A stretch of 64,000 bases of DNA from Herbiconiux sp. (GTDB lineage: Bacteria; Actinomycetota; Actinomycetes; Actinomycetales; Microbacteriaceae): positions 186,001 through 250,000 of the forward strand of contig NZ_SCVE01000020.1 in the NCBI RefSeq assembly GCF_004297105.1, given 5' to 3'. Below the pieces are notes generated by a model. That model was not told the DNA's origin and did no database searches. It worked only from the letters and a program-made list of their open reading frames with translations. How positions within the stretch are numbered: position 1 is the stretch's first letter; each line of letters starts with the position of its first letter. Position numbers and translations under genes: made by a program. Positions 39,362 to 47,170 of this stretch are shown here, in pieces.

Positions 39362-41731
39362 TCACTCGCGATCGAAGACGAGCCCACGCCGTCGCGCGAT
39401 GCGGTACCAGACCTCGATGAGCACGGCCCCCGTGAGCCCGATGCCGACCGCAGCCACAAGTGCCTCGGGATGAGTCACCTGGAACACGAAGAAAGCCCTC
39501 GAGAACGGCACCAGGTAGGCCAGGACGAACACCGCCACCGCACCTAGGACCATGCCGAGTCGCCACGAGCTGAGCGGCCGGGCGAGCACGCAGAGAACCC
39601 AGAGCGACACGATGAAGAGGGTGATCGTGACCAGGCTCCGCTGCTCGATCAGGGGCACCAGGAGCTGCAGCACGCTGAAAGAGGCCACGACGGCGGCGCC
39701 GGCGATGAGGCCCGTGGGCACCGAGAACAGCAGCATGCGGCGCAGCACGCCCGGCCGGTAGCGACGCCGGTTCGGCGCGAGGGCGAGAAAGAACGACGGG
39801 ATGCCGATGGCCAGCGCCGACACGAGCGTCATCTGCCGGGGAAGGAACGGGAACTTCCACAGCAGCACGGCGCTCACGAGTGCCAGCACGATGCCGTAGA
39901 CGGTCTTCGTCAGGAAGAGGTTCGACACCCGCTCGACATTGGCGATCACGCGCCGGGCGTAGAGCAGAACGGTGGGAAGCCGATCGAATCGGCTGTCGAG
40001 CAGAACGAGGCGCGACACGGCACGCGTGGCCGGAGTGGCGTTTCCCATGGCGATGCCGAGGTCGGCGTCTTTCACCGCCATCGCGTCGTTGACGCCGTCG
40101 CCGGTCATCGCCACGGTGCGTCCCTCGGCCTGGAGGGCGTGCACGACCCGGCGCTTCTGCTCGGGCGCCACGCGGCCGTAGACGCTCACGTGGGCGAGCG
40201 AGGCGTCGATCTCGGCATCGGTGGTGAGCGTGCGGGCGTCGACGGCGACCGGGTCGAGGCCCAGCTCCCCCGCGATCGAGCCGACCGTGACCGGGTTGTC
40301 GCCCGAGAGCACCACCACCCGCACATCCTGATCGGCGAAGTACCCCAGTGTCGGCCGCGCGTCGGCGCGAACGGTCTCGTGGAACACGGCGATCGCCACC
40401 GCCCGGAAGCCGTCACCCGGATGCTCGGCGTCGGCGTAGTCGGCGGCGTCGCCCGTGCCGATGCCGAAGGCGAGCGTGCGGCGCCCATCGGCCGCGATCT
40501 CCATGGCCTGGGCGAGAGCATCCGGAGCGGCGGCGAGAAGTCGTTCCGGGGCGCCGAGCAGCCAGGTCTGCCGCACACCCGTGGCCGGATCGTCGAACGT
40601 GAGGGCACTGAAGGCGCGCCGGGAGCTGAACGGGAGACGTTCGATCACCGTGGAGCCGTCTCCGGCGAAGTGCGGCCGCAGAGCCAGCGCCGTCGGGTTG
40701 GCCGCCACATCGGCGGCGATGAGCCCGAGCACGCGGTCGACATCGGCCACCGGCACGGTGGGATCGAGGGTGACCAATCGTTCGAAACCGATGTCGCCGG
40801 TGGTGAGCGTGCCCGTCTTGTCGAGGCACAGCACGTCGACGCGCGCCAGCACCTCCACGGCGGCGAGCTCCTGCATCAGCACCTTCTGCCGGGCGAGCTG
40901 GATGACGGCGACCCCGAACGCGAGGCTGGTGAGCAGCACGAGCCCCTCGGGGATCATGCCCACCACGCTCGCCACGGCATCGAGGGCCGCGTGCCGCCAC
41001 GACTCCGCCGAGACGGTGTCGAGACCGTCGAGCCCGCCGTACGCGAGCACCCGGCCCACCAGCACGATGCCGATGACGGGGATGAGCATCCAGGTCAGGT
41101 ACACCAGGATGCGCGTCGTCGATGCCCGCAGCTCGGAGTGTACGAGAGTGCGTTTCTTGATCTCGCGGGTGAGCGTGTTCGCATACGACTCCGCCCCCAC
41201 TCCGGTGACGAGGGCATCCGCGGTGCCCGCCACGATGAGTGAGCCCGACAGAACCGGATCGCCCACGCGTTTGACGATGGGCTCGGACTCACCCGTGAGC
41301 ATCGACTCGTCGACGAGGAGGTCGGCCACGGCTTCGAGGGTGGCATCCGCCGTCACCTGGTCGCCCGGCCGCAGCAGCACAAGGTCGTCGAGCACGATCA
41401 TCTCGGGCGCCACCACCACGACCTCGCCGTTGCGGTACACGGCGGTCTCGGGAGCGGCGAGCAGGGCGAGCCTGTCGAGGCTGGCCTTCGCCCGCAGCTC
41501 CTGCACGATGCCGATGAGGGCGTTCACCACCACGATGCCGAAGAAGAGGGCGTCGCCCAGGTCGCCGAGGAGCAGGACGGCGATGAAGCACGCCGTGAGG
41601 ATGGCGTTGAAGAAGGTGAAGACGTTCTCGCGCAGGATGCTGCCCACGGAGCGCGACGTGGAGGTGTCGCTGACATTGGTGAGCCCGCGGGCCACCCGAT
41701 CGGCGACCTCGGCGTCGGTCAGACCCCCCAC
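39362..41731 (-). CDS. Cation-translocating P-type ATPase (CtpE-like)
   Basis: 789-residue P-type ATPase. The phosphorylated D304 lies in CLDKTGTLT, the actuator loop in MLTGESEP (144-151), the ion-site helix in VVGMIPEGLVLLTS (256-269) and the hinge in MTGDGVNDAMAVKDADLGIAMG split around residue 530. Ten membrane helices are expected, with no N-terminal heavy-metal domain. The length and the MIPEG motif match mycobacterial CtpE, a calcium-uptake pump, but ion specificity is only an inference. GTG 41731 starts seven bases after the DUF3159 stop without a clear Shine-Dalgarno, so it is the last gene of the dut operon. Confidence 0.88.
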   Translation of the reverse strand: MGGLTDAEVADRVARGLTNVSDTSTSRSVGSILRENVFTFFNAILTACFIAVLLLGDLGDALFFGIVVVNALIGIVQELRAKASLDRLALLAAPETAVYRNGEVVVVAPEMIVLDDLVLLRPGDQVTADATLEAVADLLVDESMLTGESEPIVKRVGDPVLSGSLIVAGTADALVTGVGAESYANTLTREIKKRTLVHSELRASTTRILVYLTWMLIPVIGIVLVGRVLAYGGLDGLDTVSAESWRHAALDAVASVVGMIPEGLVLLTSLAFGVAVIQLARQKVLMQELAAVEVLARVDVLCLDKTGTLTTGDIGFERLVTLDPTVPVADVDRVLGLIAADVAANPTALALRPHFAGDGSTVIERLPFSSRRAFSALTFDDPATGVRQTWLLGAPERLLAAAPDALAQAMEIAADGRRTLAFGIGTGDAADYADAEHPGDGFRAVAIAVFHETVRADARPTLGYFADQDVRVVVLSGDNPVTVGSIAGELGLDPVAVDARTLTTDAEIDASLAHVSVYGRVAPEQKRRVVHALQAEGRTVAMTGDGVNDAMAVKDADLGIAMGNATPATRAVSRLVLLDSRFDRLPTVLLYARRVIANVERVSNLFLTKTVYGIVLALVSAVLLWKFPFLPRQMTLVSALAIGIPSFFLALAPNRRRYRPGVLRRMLLFSVPTGLIAGAAVVASFSVLQLLVPLIEQRSLVTITLFIVSLWVLCVLARPLSSWRLGMVLGAVAVFVLAYLVPFSRAFFVFQVTHPEALVAAVGIGLTGAVLIEVWYRIARRRGLVFDRE

Positions 41732-41738
41732 GGCGCCG

Positions 41739-42485
41739 TCAGTCGCCCGGGCCGGAGACGGCGTCGCTCGCGAGCGGGGCGGGCGCCGGCCTCGCGTAGG
41801 CGGCGCGCACGAGCAGCCAGGTGATCCAGAGCAGCACCGCGTAGAACGGGACGCCCAGGAAGAGCTTCACGGCCGCCAGGATCTCGGTCTGGCCCGCGAG
41901 ATACAGCGGCAGTTCGGCGAGCAACCGGATGGCGAACAGGCCCACCCAGCACCAGGTGGCCACGAGCACGACCCGTCCCTTCGCCTTGTCTGCCCGGTAG
42001 CCGCCCGGGTCGTTCGCGAGCAGGCTCACGATGATGCCGATGAGCGGACGCCGCACCACGAGAGAGATGAGGAGAGCCACGAGGCACACCACGTTGATGG
42101 CGATGCCGAGCACGAAGTTGTCCTCCGCGCGCCCGGTGAAGAGCGCGAGCCCCGCCGAGATGCCCACGCCGAGCAATCCGGCGACGGCGGGCATCACGGC
42201 GCTCCGGGTGACCAGCCGCACCAGGACGAACAGCACGGATGCGGCGACGGGCGCGATGACCGCCAGGGCGAGGTTCTTCGTGACGGTGTAGATGACGAGG
42301 AAGCCGAGACCGGGGAGGATCGACTCGATCAGCCCTCGCACACCCCCGATGGCCTTGAGCAGCGAGGCTCCGGTGGGGGTCTCTCCGGGCGTGACCTGCC
42401 CGATGCCCGCATTCCGGGCCGCCTGGGCGAAGGCCTCGTGGAAGGTCGGGCGCGCCTCGTCGGGGGTGCCGTGCTCGTTCGTCAT
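41739..42485 (-). CDS. DUF3159 family membrane protein
   Basis: 248-residue protein with about six membrane segments (from about 55 to 230) of the actinobacterial DUF3159 family. Typical parts are SLLKAIGGVRGLIESILPGL, the RRPLIG turn after the fourth helix and a central WCWVGLFAIRLL. Function unknown. It follows the DUF3710 gene by ten bases and precedes the P-type ATPase, as part of the dut operon. In Mycobacterium the equivalent gene lies near dut as well. Confidence 0.9.
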   Translation of the reverse strand: MTNEHGTPDEARPTFHEAFAQAARNAGIGQVTPGETPTGASLLKAIGGVRGLIESILPGLGFLVIYTVTKNLALAVIAPVAASVLFVLVRLVTRSAVMPAVAGLLGVGISAGLALFTGRAEDNFVLGIAINVVCLVALLISLVVRRPLIGIIVSLLANDPGGYRADKAKGRVVLVATWCWVGLFAIRLLAELPLYLAGQTEILAAVKLFLGVPFYAVLLWITWLLVRAAYARPAPAPLASDAVSGPGD

Positions 42486-42495
42486 CGACGCGGCC

Positions 42496-43185
42496 TCAGG
42501 ATGCGGCGGGCGTCGAACCGCCGGATGCCGCCGTCTTCGGGATGGAGAGCGGGATGAGGTCGCGGGGCGGCATCGGCGAGGAGCCGCGCACCACCACGAC
42601 GCTCCGGAAGAGCTCTTCCACCGCCGCCTGCGCGGCGGGGTTGTTGATGGCCTCGCCGGCGATCACACCGCGCAGCAGCCAGCGCGGGCCGTCGACGCCC
42701 ACGAAGCGGGCGATGCGCATTCCCTGCGTGCCGTCGGGCGCCGCTGCGGGCACCCCGGCCACGAGCTCGGGGCCGAAGGGACCGATCTGCGCCGTGCTCT
42801 TGCCGCCCTGCTTCAGGATCTGATCCTCGATCTGCTCGCGGATCTCGTGCCAGAGACCCGTGGAGCGCGGCGCGGCGAAGGCCTGCACCTGCAGCGTGGA
42901 GCCCGCGTAGTCGAGGCCCACGGCGACCACTCGGTTGGTGCCCTCCTCGACCTCGAGACGGAGATGGAGGCCCTCGCGGGGCAGGATCTTGAGGCCGCCG
43001 AGATCGACGTAGGGGCGGGCGGGGTTCGCCTCGGTGGCGTCGAAAGGCCCCTCGGTGGCGCGGTCGGCGGGTGCGGACTTCGCGTCGCGGTCGACCACCT
43101 CGGGAGCGTCGGCCTCTGCGGCATCCGTCGATTCGATGTCGGTGGGCGTCTTGTCGTCGTCGGGCACGATTTCGTTGTCGGTCAT
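42496..43185 (-). CDS. DUF3710 domain-containing protein
   Basis: 229-residue soluble protein. The first 45 residues are acidic and low complexity; the rest is the DUF3710 fold (YVDLGGLKILPREGLHLRL, GLDYAGSTLQVQAFAAPRS, RFVGVDGPRWLLRGVI). Function unknown; gene pairs with dut across actinobacteria (Rv2696c-Rv2697c). ATG 43185 overlaps the dut stop by four bases. Confidence 0.92.
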   Translation of the reverse strand: MTDNEIVPDDDKTPTDIESTDAAEADAPEVVDRDAKSAPADRATEGPFDATEANPARPYVDLGGLKILPREGLHLRLEVEEGTNRVVAVGLDYAGSTLQVQAFAAPRSTGLWHEIREQIEDQILKQGGKSTAQIGPFGPELVAGVPAAAPDGTQGMRIARFVGVDGPRWLLRGVIAGEAINNPAAQAAVEELFRSVVVVRGSSPMPPRDLIPLSIPKTAASGGSTPAAS

Positions 43186-43640
43186 GACTGATTTCCGTTC
43201 GTAGGCGACGAGTATCCGGTGGAGCCGAATCCTCCCTCGCCGCGGTGGCTCCCGGGGAGCTCCTCGACCGGCACGAACACGGCTCGTGTCACCGGCATCA
43301 CGATCAGTTGCGCGATTCTGTCGCCGACGGCGATATCGTACGGCACCTGGCTGTCGGTGTTCAGGAGGATGACCTTGAGTTCGCCGCGATAGCCGGCGTC
43401 GATGGTGCCCGGGGAGTTCACGACGGTGATGCCGTGCTTGGCCGCGAGTCCGCTGCGGGGTACCACGAAGGCGACGAAACCGTCGGGCAGGGCGATCGAC
43501 ACGCCGGTGCCCACCATCCGTCGTTCACCGGGTGCGAGCGTCAGCGCCTCGCTGGCGAGCAGATCGGCCCCCGCGTCGCCCGGATGCGCGTACACCGGAA
43601 CGTTCTGAGCGGTGATGAGGATCTCTACGGATGAAGTCAC
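43182..43640 (-). CDS. dut: dUTP diphosphatase (deoxyuridine 5'-triphosphate nucleotidohydrolase)
   Basis: Hydrolyses dUTP to dUMP, keeping uracil out of DNA. The 152-residue trimeric-type dUTPase has all five motifs: GDAGADLLA (21-29), PRSG (61-64), GTIDAGYRGE (78-87), GDRIAQL (106-112) and the C-terminal P-loop-like RGEGGFGSTG (133-142). GTG 43640 is chosen because the family starts about here and because TACCCT lies 6 bases before it; the open frame upstream belongs to the divergent DUF3093 region. First gene of dut-DUF3710-DUF3159-ATPase. Confidence 0.95.
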   Translation of the reverse strand: MTSSVEILITAQNVPVYAHPGDAGADLLASEALTLAPGERRMVGTGVSIALPDGFVAFVVPRSGLAAKHGITVVNSPGTIDAGYRGELKVILLNTDSQVPYDIAVGDRIAQLIVMPVTRAVFVPVEELPGSHRGEGGFGSTGYSSPTNGNQS

Positions 43641-43646
43641 GAGTCG

Positions 43647-43652
43647 AGGGTA
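43647..43652 (-). promoter_or_regulatory. -10-like hexamer for leaderless dut
   Basis: TACCCT on the minus strand, then CGACTC, then GTG 43640. This would drive the whole dut-ATPase operon from a leaderless start. Confidence 0.5.
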
Positions 43653-43679
43653 GTGCAGAAAGAATGATCGAATAGGGAC

Positions 43680-44126
43680 ATGTCGCACTATCGGGAGAGA
43701 CTCTCCCCCTCGCTCTGGGTGTTCATTTCCATCGCACTGGTGATACCGGCGAGCATCATCGTGTTCATCCCGCTCCCGTCGGCGCCTGGTCTGCTGATCG
43801 GGTCTGTCGTCGGCGTCGGGATCTTCGCCGGGTTCGTGATCGGGTTGCTGGCGAGCGCACCCGTCATCACGGTCCAGGACGGCACCCTGACGGTCGGCCG
43901 GGCCTCGATCCCCGTCGAGCTCGTGGGCGACGTCGAGGAGTTCCGCGGAGAGGATGCACGGGCCCAACGCGGACCGCAGCTCGACGCCCGGGCCTACCTG
44001 TGCATCCGGGGCTGGGTCGGGCCCGTCGTGAAAATGCGAATCGCCGATCCGCAGGATCCGACACCCTACTGGCTGGTGTCGACCCGGCGGCCCGGCGATC
44101 TCATCGAAGCGCTGTCGACGCGCTGA
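43680..44126 (+). CDS. DUF3093 family membrane protein
   Basis: 148-residue protein with two N-terminal membrane helices (about 10-30 and 35-58) and a cytoplasmic PH-like domain. The DUF3093 tags YRERLSPSLWV, CIRGWVGPVVKMRI and DPQDPTPYWLVSTRRP are clear. Function unknown; always close to dut in actinobacteria (Rv2698). The ATG is preceded by AGGGA and by a TCGAAT hexamer 6 bases away. Divergent from dut, with only 39 bases between the starts. Confidence 0.92.
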   Translation: MSHYRERLSPSLWVFISIALVIPASIIVFIPLPSAPGLLIGSVVGVGIFAGFVIGLLASAPVITVQDGTLTVGRASIPVELVGDVEEFRGEDARAQRGPQLDARAYLCIRGWVGPVVKMRIADPQDPTPYWLVSTRRPGDLIEALSTR

Positions 44127-44150
44127 ACGCGCGACCCGCGGGAGGTGTCG

Positions 44151-44444
44151 CTAGCTCGCGCACTCCACGCAGATGGCACCGATCTTCTCCTCGTGATCGA
44201 TCTGCGAGCGGTGCTTCACGAGGAAGCAGCTCACGCAGGTGAATTCGTCGGCCTGCGGAGGCAGGACGACGACATCGAGATCGAGATCGGAGAGGTCGGC
44301 ACCCGGCAGCTCGAAGCCACCCGGGTTGTCGGCGTCGTCGACATCCACGACACCGGACATCTTGTCCGGCACACGCTCCTTCAGCGCTTCGATCGAATCC
44401 GAGTCGTCATCGGTCTTGCGCGGTGCGTCGTAATCAGTCGCCAT
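44151..44444 (-). CDS. DUF4193 family protein
   Basis: 97-residue acidic protein of the actinobacterial DUF4193 family. The N-terminus ATDYDAPRKTDDDSDSIEAL is almost invariant in the family, and two cysteine pairs (CVSC about residues 70-73, CVEC about 93-96) look like a zinc ribbon. Function unknown. ATG 44444 is preferred over 44450 for its family-typical start and AAGAAG spacing. Divergent from sepH across a 201-base region. Confidence 0.93.
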   Translation of the reverse strand: MATDYDAPRKTDDDSDSIEALKERVPDKMSGVVDVDDADNPGGFELPGADLSDLDLDVVVLPPQADEFTCVSCFLVKHRSQIDHEEKIGAICVECAS

Positions 44445-44504
44445 GCCCATCCACTTCTTGATTCTTGCCCATTAACCAAATCGGCGGCGTTAGTTTGCAT
44501 CAAA

Positions 44505-44588
44505 CGGGCGGGAATAGCAAACCGCTGCATGAGCATCAATTACTCACGCCGCTAGCAACTTGCGGCACGCCCGGAACATTCCCGCCCG
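44505..44588. repeat. 11-bp inverted repeat in the DUF4193-sepH promoter region
   Basis: CGGGCGGGAAT (44505-44515) and its exact complement ATTCCCGCCCG (44578-44588), 62 bases apart. The arms frame the divergent promoter region of the DUF4193 and sepH genes. Confidence 0.45.
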
Positions 44589-44645
44589 CGGGGCCTCCTG
44601 CGTGGCATCCTGACAGCGAACAGTGACCTCTGGAGGCCTTTCACC

Positions 44646-45839
44646 ATGCAGGATTTGACGGTTGTCGGAGTCGAGAACGGGGCGTTGATCGTCTCGAGCG
44701 ACGGCGGTGAGCGATTCCGTGTCGCCATCGACGAGCTTCTCCAATCCACCATCAGGAAGGGCCTCTCGTCCGCGCAGAGCGGAAAGAAGGTCTCGCCGCG
44801 CGAGATCCAGACGCACATCCGCGCCGGCCTGTCCACCTTCGAGGTGGCCGAGCTCACCGGTGCCGATGTCGAGTACATCGAGCGCTTCGAAGGCCCCGTG
44901 GTGGCCGAGCGGCAGTTCATGGTCGATTCCGCCCTGCGCGTGCCGGTGCAGCCCACGAGCCCCGCCGATCCTCTGGGCGAAGAACCCACGTCGACGTTCG
45001 GCGACGCGCTCGAAGAGCGCCTCGAGGGGCTGGATGCGCGTGACATCCGCTGGGCCTCGTGGAAAGACGAGACCGGCTGGATCGTGAAGCTCACCTTCAC
45101 CTCCCGTGAGATCGACCACGACGCCCGCTGGCAGTTCGACCCGAAGCGGCACGTGCTCACTCCCCTCAACAACGAGGCCACGACGCTCTCCCGCCACGGC
45201 GAACTCACCGAGGGGCTCATCCCCCGGCTGCGTGCCGTGTCGACCCCTGAGCCCGGTGACAGCCGTTTCGACAGCGGTGCGTTCGAGCGTGTGCTCCCGG
45301 CCGAGCCTGCTCTGCTGCGGGCGACGGATGATTCCGGCGACACCGAATCGGACGACACCGCCGACACCGCGGAGGCCCCCGCCATCCTGCTCTCGGGAAC
45401 CATCGGCACCGCCCGCCCCAAGGAGCAGACGAAGCCGTACGACGGGTTCGCTGTGAAGCGGGCACCCGACGACGCGGACACCGCCGACCACAACCAGACG
45501 GCCGACCTGCTCGAGGCACTGCGGCGCCGTCGTGGGGAGCGCGAGTCGGCGGCGGGGTTCGATGCAGACGAAGCGGAGCATCCGATCTTCGGAGGCCCCC
45601 GCGCGGTCGCCGATGCCAGCGTGACCGACACGCCTCTCGACGGCCTCGAGACCGAGCTGATCGTCACCGCGCCCGTCGTGTCACCGGGCGACCAGCGCGA
45701 GACCGGCGCTCCGCCCCAGTCCGCGACCCCGAAGACCATGCCCGCGGCGAAGCAGAGCGGCCCCAAGCGGCAGCGTGCGGCGATGCCGAGCTGGGACGAG
45801 ATCGTGTTCGGCGCCCGCAGCGAAGACGATCCGGCCTGA
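44646..45839 (+). CDS. sepH: Septation protein SepH
   Basis: 397-residue actinobacterial cell-division protein; in Streptomyces and Mycobacterium SepH binds FtsZ and promotes its assembly. The conserved N-terminal part contains the helix-turn-helix (about 50-85, SPREIQTHIRAGLSTFEVAE, then DVEYIERFE) and the DARDIRWASWKDETGWIVKL segment. The long C-terminal half is acidic and variable, as in the family, ending with WDEIVFGARSEDDPA. ATG 44646 has GGAGG nine bases upstream. Its neighbours (DUF4193, topoisomerase genes) match the order in other actinobacteria. Confidence 0.93.
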   Translation: MQDLTVVGVENGALIVSSDGGERFRVAIDELLQSTIRKGLSSAQSGKKVSPREIQTHIRAGLSTFEVAELTGADVEYIERFEGPVVAERQFMVDSALRVPVQPTSPADPLGEEPTSTFGDALEERLEGLDARDIRWASWKDETGWIVKLTFTSREIDHDARWQFDPKRHVLTPLNNEATTLSRHGELTEGLIPRLRAVSTPEPGDSRFDSGAFERVLPAEPALLRATDDSGDTESDDTADTAEAPAILLSGTIGTARPKEQTKPYDGFAVKRAPDDADTADHNQTADLLEALRRRRGERESAAGFDADEAEHPIFGGPRAVADASVTDTPLDGLETELIVTAPVVSPGDQRETGAPPQSATPKTMPAAKQSGPKRQRAAMPSWDEIVFGARSEDDPA

Positions 45840-45860
45840 CACGCGTCTCCACCCCGGGTA

Positions 45861-45929
45861 CGACGGAGTTCTGGCGAATCGGCGGGCAACGACGGACTGT
45901 CTACGGCGTGTCGCCGCGATTCTCCGTCG
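45861..45929. repeat. Imperfect intergenic inverted repeat between sepH and phosphodiesterase gene
   Basis: CGACGGAG (45861-45868) and CTCCGTCG (45922-45929) frame a 69-base element whose inner parts (AATCGGCG against CGCCGCGATT) also pair. It lies in the convergent gap and may act as a terminator in both directions. Confidence 0.45.
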
Positions 45930-45940
45930 ATAGCGGCTGA

Positions 45941-47086
45941 CTACGGCCGGAAGGCACCCACGCGCAGCAAGGGCACCATCGTCTCCTCGGCCGTGAGGGA
46001 GCCGTGCTGGCCGATCATCGATCGGCCGGCGGTGTCACCTTCGCGACCGTCGTAGTAGGCCACGCGTTTGCGCGCCGCCACGATGACATCGCCGAGTCGC
46101 GGCTCGACCTCGGGATCGACGGGTCCGAACCATCCGGCGGCGATCGCCTCGTCGCGGGTTGCGATCCAGGCGCGGGACTCCTCGCTACGCCGCCAGGCCG
46201 CCGCGAGGGCCTCACGATCGGCGGGGGTCGCTCCTGGCTCCAGGTAGAGCTGCAGGCAGCGCGGGTCGCCGCCCACGTGCCGCACTCCGGCCACGAGCTC
46301 GGGAATCTGCCCGAACAGGATGTGTCCCGAACCGGGTACGTCGACCACACCGTGGTCGGCCGTGAGAAGAAGGCCCTCGGTGCGGCCCAGCGTCGCAGCG
46401 AACCGCCCGAACTCGGAGTCGAGCACCTCGAGGGTGGCGAGCCAGCGATCGGACTCCCAGCCGCGCGCGTGAGCGAGCTGGTCGAGTTCGGGAACGTACA
46501 GATAGATGAGCCTGCGGCCGCCCTCGTCGAGCAGCGAGCGGGCCGCGGCGAACCGCTCGGCGATCGTGCCGGCGGACACGTACGACGCCCCGCGGAGAAT
46601 CGCGTGAGTGAGCCCGGAGTCGGCGTACTTCACGGGGCCGATGGTGTTGCTCGGGATGCCCGACTCGCTCAGGCGCTCGAACAGCGTGGGGAGCCGCTGC
46701 CAGGTGCGGGGCGGCATCGCCTCCGACCAGCCGGAGAGCTGGTTGACCACGGTATCGATGGCGGGGACGAGGGCCGTGTACCCCACGATGCCGTGCTGCC
46801 CGGGGCGGGCGCCCGTGGTGAGCGACGCGAGGGCCGCTGCCGTGGTCGTGGGGAAGCCGCTCACCAGCGTGGCATTCTTGGTAAAGAACTCCGTCATCGC
46901 CCGGGCGTGGCCCGCGCGCGCCCGCAGCGCCGCGGCGCCGAGGCCGTCGACCAGCACCACCACCGCCCGCTCCACCGCAGGGAGACCGAGCCGGTTGCCC
47001 TGGCCCTCGATCGCGGCCACGCAACTCGGCAACACGTCGGCGAGCGTCAGCTCGTCGGGCCCGCGCGTCGGTAGCATGGTGGACAT
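45941..47086 (-). CDS. Alkaline phosphatase superfamily protein, nucleotide pyrophosphatase/phosphodiesterase type
   Basis: 381-residue type I phosphodiesterase/NPP-like enzyme. Metal-binding and nucleophile motifs are D47 in VVLVDGLGAAAL, a threonine in GFPTTTAAALASLTTG (77-92), ELDQLAHARGW (about 217), LLTADHGVVDV and the C-terminal GQHGSL. The substrate is unknown; the family cleaves phosphodiester or phosphonate bonds. There is no signal peptide, so it is cytoplasmic. ATG 47086 (MSTMLPTRG) is the likely start, with a CAGACT seven bases upstream. Convergent with sepH, divergent from parC. Confidence 0.88.
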   Translation of the reverse strand: MSTMLPTRGPDELTLADVLPSCVAAIEGQGNRLGLPAVERAVVVLVDGLGAAALRARAGHARAMTEFFTKNATLVSGFPTTTAAALASLTTGARPGQHGIVGYTALVPAIDTVVNQLSGWSEAMPPRTWQRLPTLFERLSESGIPSNTIGPVKYADSGLTHAILRGASYVSAGTIAERFAAARSLLDEGGRRLIYLYVPELDQLAHARGWESDRWLATLEVLDSEFGRFAATLGRTEGLLLTADHGVVDVPGSGHILFGQIPELVAGVRHVGGDPRCLQLYLEPGATPADREALAAAWRRSEESRAWIATRDEAIAAGWFGPVDPEVEPRLGDVIVAARKRVAYYDGREGDTAGRSMIGQHGSLTAEETMVPLLRVGAFRP

Positions 47087-47170
47087 TCGGCCAAGTCTGG
47101 CACACGACCCCTTCGTCACGCCCCGAGCTCTTGAGGCATCCGGGACGCGGCACGCTCGAGAAGACACAGA

